A stretch of 64,000 nt of DNA from Selaginella moellendorffii (Eukaryota; Streptophyta; Lycopodiopsida; Selaginellales; Selaginellaceae): contig NW_003314270.1 of assembly GCF_000143415.4 (NCBI RefSeq), positions 2,200,290 to 2,264,289 on the forward strand. Direction: 5' to 3'. Shown in pieces: positions 1-9,143 of this stretch (position 1 is the stretch's first letter; each line of letters opens with the position of its first letter). The notes under the pieces were generated by a model. That model did not search any database. It saw nothing but the letters and a program-made list of their open reading frames with translations, and was not told the DNA's origin. Made by a program: the position numbers and the translations under genes.

Positions 1-484
1 GGGTGCACTCTTGTTCATGGGCCCTTTCCCTCTATATTTGAACCCCATGGACCGTCTCTCAAGTCGTTCTCTTTGGTTGCTTACAATCCACCAGGCTTCC
101 CTGCAAGTTCACGCCCTCGTGAACGGAAGCTGAGAGCCGCAGCTCTCCCGAGAGCCCCGCTCTCTTGACACCCTACCCCTCGGGTCGAGCCCAGCGGGAG
201 CAAACTGGACCAGCCAGATGTCAATCAACATGTGGTGTGATTCCCTTAGCCAACCAACAGAGTCAGACCCGAGACCCCCTCTGATACCAAATGTAAACTC
301 TTGAGTTTGGACTTCCCGGGAGATCACCCAACCCAGTACTATTCAAACCCAAGGACGCTTAACCTAAATATCCCAAGACCCTTAACCGATTGGAAAAGGG
401 GGTGCACTCTTGTTCATGGGCCCTTTCCCTCTATATTTGAACCCCATGGATCGTCTCTCAAGTCGTTCCCTTTGGTTGCTTACA
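1..484 (-). mobile_element. TRIM (miniature LTR retrotransposon), left end outside window
   Basis: Bases 1-85 and 400-484 are the same sequence with two mismatches, so 1-85 is the end of one LTR and 292-484 is the complete other LTR (193 bp, TGTAAACTC...TTGCTTACA). The region between them (86-291, about 206 bp) has no credible coding capacity. Immediately left of the complete LTR, 279-289 is the reverse complement of TGGTATCAGAG, the usual plant initiator-Met tRNA primer-binding site, which puts the element on the minus strand. LTRs under 250 bp, a tiny interior and no ORF define a TRIM. The short ORFs over it are spurious. The 5-bp duplication cannot be checked because the left end lies outside the window. 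Confidence 0.8.
292..484 (-). repeat. TRIM 5' LTR (complete copy)
   Basis: This 193-bp LTR begins TGTAAAC and ends GCTTACA on the plus strand, giving the TG...CA ends expected of an LTR. Its right 85 bp match bases 1-85. It lies next to the primer-binding site at 279-289, so it is the 5' LTR of the minus-strand element. Confidence 0.75.
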
Positions 485-492
485 ATTCACCA

Positions 493-527
493 CCTAAACC
501 CTAAACCCTAAACCCTAAACCCTAAAC
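493..527. repeat. Interstitial telomere-type repeat, 5 x CCTAAAC
   Basis: Five perfect tandem copies of the plant telomere unit (CCCTAAA/TTTAGGG) lie between the TRIM LTR and the chromovirus 5' LTR. Thirty-five bases inside retrotransposon sequence are an interstitial tract, not a chromosome end. Confidence 0.9.
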
Positions 528-530
528 TGG

Positions 531-614
531 TGTAAGGAACCGACTCCCCGAGATGTTGTAGGCTAAAGGATCCCCAAAAGCTTGACCGAAATGACAAAGA
601 GTTCATCAGATGGG
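531..614 (+). repeat. Chromovirus 5' LTR, left piece
   Basis: The first 84 bases of the 5' LTR match 14367-14450 with two mismatches. It stops exactly at the ATGGG duplicated by the inserted non-autonomous element. Confidence 0.92.
610..614. repeat. Target-site duplication ATGGG (left)
   Basis: ATGGG here and at 8062-8066 flank the element at 615-8061. In the uninterrupted 3' LTR (around 14446-14450) the same site occurs once, in GGATGGGACCAAG. Confidence 0.93.
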
Positions 615-1722
615 TGTAAGCGACTAAATTTTCCATTCTACTTTAGTCACTTAACCACACCTCCGACCACTTGGAGGAGTCTCATTCACAACCTCCATAA
701 GTCCAATCCAGGACTTGGGACTTGCTAGCCCCGAGAATGGCATCCATGCCACTCAACATTTGCACTTGGTCCAAGTGCTCCACGTGTCCGATCTCATGAC
801 CGACACTCAAAGGTACCACCGACATGCCAGCCCGTTACGCTAAGGCCATGCCCAATCACCTTTGCCACACTGGTAGTCCATTACCACTTGCATCACAGTC
901 TTAGCTCTCCAAGACTAGGCAAACCATCCGTGAGTGGTCATCTCAGATCCACTCCTTAGCACCCTTAGGATGCCCACCGACAAGGGGAATAGCCTTCCCC
1001 AATATCCCTCTGTCAGTCCCCACTAAGTCCCTTTCTGCCACTGGCCATGTTTGCCAACACTGCCACTGGATCGAGACCCACAGGCCTGACCACCAAGTCC
1101 CACGGTCCTCTGGGACTTCCTCACCACACGACTGTGTCCTTTGTCACTACCCTAGAGGACTGCTCCTCTTCCTTTCCACAGTCTGGGCCTTTGGGGCAAC
1201 ATTTCGGAACACCGTGGCCTTACGCGAGCCACCTGGGTACTCTCCTCGCCTTCTGCCCTTGGGTGCTCTAGCCATGGGCTTAGAGCAGGTTCCGTTGAGC
1301 CACACCAGGTATCCAAGTAGGTAGTGCCACCCACACTTGGACTGGGAGCATCGGCCAATCGATCTCCCGGGGGAACTAGAGCCGGCTCTTGAACACTTCA
1401 CCAAGCTACCCCGCTTGTCGGTCCGTGTTCACTCTAGTCTTGGACTTCCCAGTGGGCAGCTCATCACCCAACACTGGGTCCGGCCTTCCTGGGCCAAACT
1501 AGCCTTTCCTGGCCAAACTGGCTCCACTGCAGTCCTCCCCCTACTATACTTTTGGAGCTCACCAAACCCCCCAGGGTCTGGGAGACGAACGCTTTGGGCT
1601 TTCACCCTCTCAGGCTCCGGACTCGGACTCGGACTCGGACTCGGACTCGGATTCGGATTCGGACTCGGACTCGGGCTCGGGCTCGGTCTCGGCCTCGGCT
1701 TTGGTCTCGGTCTCGGTCCTGA

Positions 1723-1754
<32 letters not shown>

Positions 1755-2185
1755 CCGGTCTCGGTCTCGACTTCGGACTCCATCTCGGACTCCATCTCGG
1801 ACTCCATCTCGGACTCCATCTCGGGTCCATCTCGGGTCCATCTCGGACTCCATCTCGGACTCCATTTCGGGTCCATCTCGGGTCCATCTCGGACTCCACT
1901 TCGGACTCCAACTCGGGTCCACCTCGGACTCCACTTCGGACTCCATCTCGGACACTCCCACGTGTCATGTGTTGGTCCCTTTGGGTCCCTTTTTGGAGCC
2001 TCGCCTTTTGCTCGCTTCGTGCTCGTTCCTCGAGCACTTCGTTGGGAGTTCCACTCCCGCTCTTGACTTTTCAAGTCGGAGCTTTTGGTCCAAACGTGTT
2101 ACGCTCGTTTGGCTCTCGCTTCAGCCACTACCACGTGGCACCCTTTCCGGCTCCACTTTGGGGCCTAGGGATTTTGTGTCTCACA
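615..2185 (-). repeat. LARD-like element 3' LTR
   Basis: This 1571-bp copy is shorter than its partner at 6294-8061 (1768 bp), almost entirely because the 12-bp tandem array near 1780-1945 has fewer units. Ends are TG...CA. Long open frames across it, for example near 1337-2248, arise from the repeats and are not genes. Confidence 0.92.
1615..1950. repeat. Hexamer/dodecamer tandem array in LARD LTR
   Basis: The array starts as GGACTC/GGTCTC-type 6-bp units (1615-1780) and passes into 12-bp GGACTCCATCTC and GGTCCATCTC-type units (1780-1950). Because the units are multiples of three, all frames stay open and give artificial Gly-Leu, Ser-Asp or Arg-Asp proteins. Confidence 0.9.
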
Positions 2186-2203
2186 ACTCCACCACCCATA
2201 GAC
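2186..2203 (-). other. Polypurine tract of LARD-like element
   Basis: Read on the minus strand this is CTATGGGTGGTGGAGT abutting the 3' LTR. The chromovirus has the same word at 14351-14366, directly before its own 3' LTR. Confidence 0.75.
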
Positions 2204-5200
2204 GAAGTTCGATGTCCTCATCGAACGGTAAATCATTTTGTAAAGTAACACTTGCATGTATTACCATTTCCATCCTTGGCACCTAGCCAATATTTGTCAA
2301 TGGTTTGACATTGAAAGCTCACCATGCCTTTTGCATATGCCTCAATGGTTTGACACCAAAGGCTCACCATGCCTTGCCTATCTTATAAGGAGGGTAGTCT
2401 CCCCAACTTAGAGACTGATTGGACCACATGTAGTGGTTCTCTCCTTTTATTGGTTTAGTTCTCGCTAAACCTCTTAGAGACCCTTCTCTAAGTCAATCCC
2501 ACTACTCCTTCTTGAGTAGTCTCAATTTCCATCTATTGAATGTTTGCACCTTGGAACTTTTACTCTTTTGACTTTTGGAAGTCAATTTCCTAGGTGTCTC
2601 CAACACCTTGCATTGCACAGATTGTGCGACTCCACTTCCCTATCCTAGGAAGTTCATTACTTGAGGGCACCATCATCCTCTCTTTTATTTCGTGCCACCT
2701 TAGGCACTAAGTTCCATTTATCACACTTTGTGCTAGGGTTGTCCATCGCCCTATCATTTGGCTACCTTACCGCTCCCTCCCTTGGAGCTTCCACTTTCGC
2801 CAAATCGGAGCAATTCGGAATCCATTGGAAACACACTTCCTTTCCCGCAATTTGTTAGCGTCTAACACATTAGTGTTCCTCGCCTAACTTTGTCACTTGG
2901 ATTCCTTCCCAGGGATTCCACGGCCCTATCTTGGCCACTCATCTTTTGCTCCTATCCTTGATTGTTGCACCCAGCAACATCGGATCGCTACCTCCATTTT
3001 TGAGGTATCCTTTCAGTTCCATAGCAAAGACTCTTCTTTGCCATGTCCGGAGGATGTTCACCCCTAGTATGTCTCTTTTAGCATCTTCTGCTATGGGCTC
3101 TATCCATGGCCCAACTTCGTGACCCTCCCATGGGTCTTTTATAGAGACTACTTTCCTCGGACTCACTATGCCATCGGACGGACATAGTTTATTTCCCTTA
3201 GGTGCTCTTCCCACTTGGTCATCACGACCAAGCCACACCATCTTAAACAGTTCAATTTCAACATTTTGAACCAGGAACTTCATTCCTTAGCCAACCAAGG
3301 ACCTTGTCCTTATCTGGCCATAAGATCACCTAGTGATCTCACCTTGGCACCTTAACAGAGTTGCCAAGAGGCACTTGGTCTTCTAGACTTCCAAGTTGTT
3401 GACTATAACCCCGGGGGCATCCCCCACACTTGGCGGTGCACCCAAGCTAGCCCTTACGGCCAAGGGTTCATAGCAACTGAGATTAGGTGTCCCCATCTCA
3501 CTCACCACGACCTTGGTGCCACTTGCACCAAAGCGTTCAAGTTAGATATGCCGAGCTTTCACACTAAGCAATCTAACCGTGCATCACGACTCCGAGGCAT
3601 CCCTCGCTTGGCGGTGTGCCCAAACCAGTCTCCCCACTGAGAGTCCATGACCACCGAAATATAAGTGTCCTCATATTCCAAACCATCACCACGCCCTAGT
3701 GATTTGGGACTCGAACCCAAGCACTAGAGGGTCGGGACTCGAACCCAACCTCCGTATATGCATTTACGGACGGCATCACACAAGATGCCTGGCGTGACTC
3801 CCCACGCCGGTGCACCAACTTATTTTTAAAGCGCGCTACAGATCACAGCTTAGGAACCTAGTTCCTCCACACTGCCAAGTCCTCTCACTTGACATGTCTG
3901 TGATCATGCATGGACTCCTCTATGCTCGGCCCCATGGCCAACCCTTTTTGAAGTTATCACCTTCAACTAGGGTATTTGTTCCCCCGACGTGCCAATCTCG
4001 GTTGGCAAGTCCTCTGACCACTGTAACATGGTTCCTGCATAAGCGTGAAAGTCCTTGACCAACGACTTTCGTTCAAAGCCCTCTCTTTGAACACTCGGGA
4101 ACTACTTCCCTAACCTTGATAGCCTTGCCTCATGGCAAGCTTCAAGACCACGCTTCTGCTGCGCCACTCTAATTTCGCGCGTTCCATGAACCATTTACAC
4201 TTGGCCTTTCTAGGTGCTAAGCTACCTAGAATCGTCTTTGGGAACCTTGAAGGAACTCTGTCCCTCAGCTTGCTAAGGCCTCCCTTTTTGCAAGCCTTCA
4301 AAATGCCACATAGTCTAACATGGACAATTCCATATTTTAGACTCTCCATGGCATCACGGTTGCTAGCGGCAACACCCTTGAGCCCCCACTTGATTCTCCA
4401 CTCCCAGCTGGCATAACCAACCTTGGTTATGCCCTTTGATTCCTATCGTTCGGTTCTATCCCCTTACTTCTTGCTTTTTGGCTTCACACCTTTCCTTTGG
4501 TCATTCTCCTCCAGACCAGGAGGATAGCTTTGCACTTTCTATCACGCTTTAGCAAGTATTCTTAGGGATGAACCTACCCAATAGCCTAGGGAGTGGTTCC
4601 TCAATCCGGGTATGCTCACCTTATAATCCCACACACTGGGATTACATTGTTGCTTATGGGCCTTTACAGGCCCATCACTAGCCTTGCCAAAATTCCATTT
4701 TTGGCTTCGTCCAACTCGGGTAGACAGTCCTCTCTTGTCTCCGCAACCTTGGACATTTGGATAGCACCTTCTATCCATCATTCGCTAGGGACTTAGTCCC
4801 TTGGGCTTTATCCATTGCCCTCGCGACATCAAACACCACCTTCTGGTGTTCTAGAGTGTCCGGGTGTCCCAATGATGGCTTTCTTGACAATGAGTATTTC
4901 CTTTTATGACATTGACTTACTATATCGCAACACAAGCAACTTATCCCCCATAAGGGTATATCCAACTTCCTTATGCTATTAAGAAGTCTTGGGTAGTTAC
5001 CTTCTACCCGTTTAACCAGTTATTTTGCACCTCTTGCTTAGTTGCCTCATAGTTGTCAAGTCCTACAACTCATTGCTTGGTGCTTTCACACCCCCATCAT
5101 TATCTGGGTCACCACACTCCAACTGCATGCTCTACAGCTTAGGCTATGCCATTCCCATTTCCATTGGGATTCCTTTGGCAAGGGGTTCTCATGAACCCAC

Positions 5201-6278
5201 CAACATAGCCTCAAGGTATCACACCTTGGCACATTTGGTGTCTCCACACCATCGGCTCCACGAGCCTACCTCTATGACATTTCCCTTTCGTGTCTAAGTC
5301 TTTGCCAAGACCAACACCGCTCTTTCTCATGCCAACCATCCGTTAGCACTGCCCCATAGAGGTCATACACAACTTTATGTCAAAGTTGTTTTCTTCTGGG
5401 AACACCTTTCCCATAACTTTAGCATGGCACATTTTGCCATCGATGAGATACCCTCTGTTCTCATCCTTGGATCCTATGATCCCCCCCCATCCTTTGTGGG
5501 GTACAACACACCTCAGTCCAAATGCTTCCATCAGTCCTTTTAGGACCATCCCTTGACTCTACTTGAGTCATCCAGCAGTTTTGGACTTGGTTAATCCACA
5601 GACCCGTAAAGTCCTACTTGTGAGGCACTAGCTCACTGGAATACACTTCTTGCATTCCTGTTCTACTCAAAAGGACTATTTTCACAAGTGTTACTCCGAC
5701 ACTTGATTTTGTTCTCTGGGGGCAACTTTTGCCCCTTAGGACTACTTGTCCATGTGATGAGAATACCACTCATCTCTAAGTACACCCCCCAACTCCTTGG
5801 GTTGTTCCAGCATTTATTAAAGGTAGCCCCGGCTACCATTTCAAGGACTTGAGTCCTCTTCCGTATTTGACCTTCCACGGTCATTACCTTTGGTCTCATA
5901 TTCATGAGCACCAACCTCAACTATATGAGGATAATCTTGTGACTCCTTTATTGTTTTGGAGTCTCTATCTTTCCCGTGATCCCAACTTTAGTTGTTTACC
6001 ACAACAACCTTAGATAATTTGCTGAGACAAATGCTCATCCGGATCACCTCCTCAACTCAATGAGGAAAACCTTGCACTGTTCCCAAGATCCCAAAGTCGT
6101 TCCATTATTGGCCCTTTTCTATCCACCACCTCGTCTACAAGTTCACACATGAACTGTAATGGAGAGCCATGTCTTCCCGACTTGCTACTCCTCAAGGATA
6201 GGCCCACTCCTCGGACCTTCCGATGCCAACACTAGTGGTGATATACTTGAGCACCAATAAAAGTCAGACTAAGGAACA

Positions 6279-6293
6279 GCTCCGATACCAAAT
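6279..6293 (-). other. Primer-binding site of LARD-like element (Met-tRNA type)
   Basis: On the minus strand this reads ATTTGGTATCGGAGC, adjacent to the 5' LTR. It is identical to the chromovirus site at 9129-9143 and differs by one base from the usual plant TGGTATCAGAGC. Confidence 0.85.
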
Positions 6294-8061
6294 TGTAAGC
6301 GACTAAATTTTCCATTCTACTTTAGTCACTTAACCACACCTCCGACCACTTGGAGGAGTCTCATTCACAACCTCCATAAGTCCAATCCAGGACTTGGGAC
6401 TTGCTAGCCCCGAGAATGGCATCCATGCCACTCAACATTTGCACTTGGTCCAAGTGCTCCACGTGTCCGATCTCATGACCGACACTCAAAGGTACCACCG
6501 ACATGCCAGCCCGTTATGCTAAGGCCATGCCCAATCACCTTTGCCACACTGGTAGTCCATTACCACTTGCATCACAGTCTTGGCTCTCCAAGACTAGGCA
6601 AACCATCCGTGAGTGGTCATCTGAGATCCACTCCTTAGCACCCTTAGGATGCCCACCGACAAGGGGAATAGCCTTCCCCAATATCCCTCTGTCAGTCCCC
6701 ACTAAGTCCCTTTCTGCCACTGGCCATGTTTGCCAACACTGCCACTGGATCGAGACCCACAGGCCTGACCACCAAGTCCCACGGTCCTCTGGGACTTCCT
6801 CACCACACGACTGTGTCCTTTGTCACTACCCTAGAGGACTGCTCCTCTTCCTTTCCACAGTCTGGGCCTTTGGGGCAACATTTCGGAACACCGTGGCCTT
6901 ATGCGAGCCACCTGGGTACTCTCCTCGCCTTCTGCCCTTGGGTGCTCTAGCCATGGGCTTAGAGCGGGTTCCGTTGAGCCACACCAGGTATCCAAGTAGG
7001 TAGTGCCACCCACACTTGGACTGGGAGCATCGGCCAGTCGATCTCCCGGGGGAACTAGAGCCGGCTCTTGAACACTTCACCAAGCTACCCCGCTTGTCGG
7101 TCCGTGTTCACTCTAGTCTTGGACTTCCCAGTGGGCAGCTCATCACCCAACACTGGGTCCGGCCTTCCTGGGCCAAACTGGCCTTTCCTGGCCAAACTGG
7201 CTCCACTGCAGTCCTCCCCCTACTATACTTTTGGAGCTCACCAAACCCCCCAGGGTCTGGGAGACGAACGCTTTGGGCTTTCACCCTCTCAGGCTCCGGA
7301 CTCGGACTCGGACTCGGACTCGGACTCGGATTCGGATTCGGACTCAGACTCGGGCTCGGGCTCGGTCTCGGCCTCGGCTTCGGTCTCGGTCCCGGTCCCG
7401 GTCTTGGTCTCGGTCTCGGTCTCGGTCTCGGTCCCGGTCTCGGTCTCGACTTCGGACTCCATCTTGGACTCCATCTCGGACTCCATCTCGGACTCCATCT
7501 CGGGTCCATCTCGGGTCCATCTCGGACTCCATCTCGGGTCTATCTCGGACTCCATCTCGGACTCCATTTCGGGTCCATCTCGGACTCCATCTCGGACTCC
7601 ATTTCAGGTCCATCTCGGGTCCATCTCGGACTCCATCTCAGACTCCATCTCGGGTCCATCTCGGACTCCATCTCGGACTCCATCTCGGACTCCATCTCGG
7701 GTCCATCTCGGGTCCATCTCAGACTCCATCTCGGACTCCATTTCGGGTCCATCTCGGGTCCATCTCGGACTCCACTTCGGACTCCAACTCGGGTCCACCT
7801 CGGACTCCACTTCGGACTCCATCTCGGACACTCCCACGTGTCATGTGTTGGTCCTTTTGGGTCCCTTTTTGGAGCCTCGCCTCTTGCTCGCTTCGTGCTC
7901 GTTCCTCGAGCACTTCGTTGGGAGTTCCACTCCCGCTCTTGACTTTTCAAGTCGGAGCTTTTGGTCCAAACGTGTTACGCTTGTTTGGCTCTCGCTTCAG
8001 CCACTACCACGTGGCACCCTTTCCGGCTCCACTTTGGGGCCTAGGGATTTTGTGTCTCACA
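6294..8061 (-). repeat. LARD-like element 5' LTR
   Basis: This 1768-bp LTR is the partner of 615-2185. It contains an expanded repeat array at about 7300-7830. It ends at the CACA immediately before the right ATGGG duplication. The long overlapping open frames here are repeat artefacts. Confidence 0.92.
7298..7830. repeat. Expanded hexamer/dodecamer array in LARD 5' LTR
   Basis: It has the same GGACTC/GGTCTC and GGACTCCATCTC units as 1615-1950 but about 200 bp more of the 12-bp type. It is the main difference between the two LTRs and shows array expansion or contraction since insertion. Confidence 0.9.
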
Positions 8062-8066
8062 ATGGG
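8062..8066. repeat. Target-site duplication ATGGG (right)
   Basis: This is the right-hand partner of 610-614. Chromovirus LTR sequence (ACCAAGTCGAGG) resumes immediately after it. Confidence 0.93.
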
Positions 8067-9128
8067 ACCAAGTCGAGGATCGAGTCCAAGACCGACTCTA
8101 GGACCGAGTTCGAGATAGAGTCTGGAATCGAGTCCGAGACCGACTCGGGGACCGAGTTCGAGTCCGAGTTCGAGACCGAGTTCGAGACGGAGTCCGAGAT
8201 CCGAAATCGGGTCCGAGACCGAGTCCGAGGTCGAGTCCGAGGTCAGGTCTGAGATCGGGTCTGAGATCGAGTCCGAGACCGAATCCGAAGTCGGATCCGA
8301 AATCGGGTCCGAGATCGAGCCAGAGACTAAGTCCAAATACTAATACGGGTCAAGGGGTGAAAGCCCAAAGCGTGCGTCTCCCAGGGGGGGGGGGCTGCAG
8401 GGGGTTCCAAAAGTATAGTAGGGATAGTGAGGTCCAGGAACCAGTTTTGAAGGGACTCTCCAGTTGGGCTTCCAAACCGACTTGAGGTTGAGACTGGGAC
8501 CGAGGGGCCTTGGGTGGGAGTGAGCATGGACTTGGCTGGTGCCGGAGGGGCCATCCAAGGAAGTGCTCAAGAGCAACTCCCACCCCCGAAAGGGAAACCG
8601 ACTGCGGTGCTCCCGGCTCAGGTGGAGTGGTGCCCCACTTGAGTACCTTGTGGCTCATTGGTCCTCGCCCTTCCGGGGGCTTGGGCCTTCCCTTCGGGAT
8701 GGAAGAGGGGGGGTAGAGGTACACATACCAGGCCGTTAGGCCACGGTGTTTCGCCCCGACGTCCCGAAGCAAGTGCTGCACCCAAGGCTTGGGATTTAGA
8801 GGGTCCCATGATCAAGTCTTGTGGTACCAAGGGGTGTTAGGAATCTGGAGGCTTGGTGTGCTTGGCTGCTTGTGCCTGCGGGGAGTGTAGCCGAACATTA
8901 AGTCCAGTCTAACCCGGGGAGGGGGATTGGGAGAGATTTGGGAATCCGTAGATGGATGGCTAACACTCCGTTGCTCGTGCAGTGAGTAGCTGAAACCAAG
9001 TAGGACCAAGTAGGAGATGGTACCATAGGCGAGAACCTTGGCGAGGGAACTTAGCACAAGCCAAGGCAGAGTTGGTCGGATGGACGAGGTAAGCTGGCAA
9101 ATTGGAAAGGAAAAATTTGTGGCTTACA
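8067..9128 (+). repeat. Chromovirus 5' LTR, right piece
   Basis: It matches 14451-15524. It opens with GAGTCCGAGACC-type 6-bp units (to about 8335), related in style to the array in the inserted element, and ends GTGGCTTACA before the primer-binding site. Confidence 0.93.
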
Positions 9129-9143
9129 ATTTGGTATCGGAGC
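9129..9143 (+). other. Chromovirus primer-binding site
   Basis: ATTTGGTATCGGAGC directly follows the 5' LTR. It complements the 3' end of initiator-Met tRNA with one mismatch to the common plant version, and it fixes the element's orientation as plus. Confidence 0.88.

Larger units (their letters stand above)
2186..6293 (-). other. Non-coding interior of LARD-like element
   Basis: This 4.1-kb stretch holds no retroviral domain I can recognise in any frame. Short minus-strand open frames exist (for example 2939-3283 of 114 codons, 5343-5549 and 5663-5920) but they match nothing I know. The part around 3390-3770 is related to the reverse complement of the chromovirus region 14040-14330: the CCCGGGGGCATCCCCC block and the paired GGGACTCGAACCCAA words recur. 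The two elements therefore share a 3' internal region. Confidence 0.7.
615..8061 (-). mobile_element. Non-autonomous LTR retrotransposon (LARD-like), inserted in the chromovirus 5' LTR
   Basis: Two long direct repeats (615-2185 and 6294-8061) start TGTAAGCGAC and end GTCTCACA. They enclose a 4.1-kb interior without recognisable gag or pol. The reverse complement of a Met-tRNA primer-binding site sits just left of the right LTR (6279-6293). A polypurine tract, read on the minus strand, sits just right of the left LTR, so the element runs on the minus strand with its 5' LTR at 6294-8061. A perfect 5-bp duplication (ATGGG) flanks it. The two LTRs are near identical outside a length-variable repeat array (about ten substitutions by eye in 1.2 kb), so it inserted after the host chromovirus. 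Large LTRs with a non-coding interior fit the LARD class. Confidence 0.9.

Noticed and set aside
493-527. Chromosome end (telomere)
   Set aside because: Only 35 bp of repeat, with unique retrotransposon sequence on both sides.
1337-2248. 303-codon frame and overlapping long frames in LARD LTR
   Set aside because: They are produced by 6- and 12-bp repeats, which keep all frames open. The same happens at 7016-8252. No domain and no codon bias are seen.
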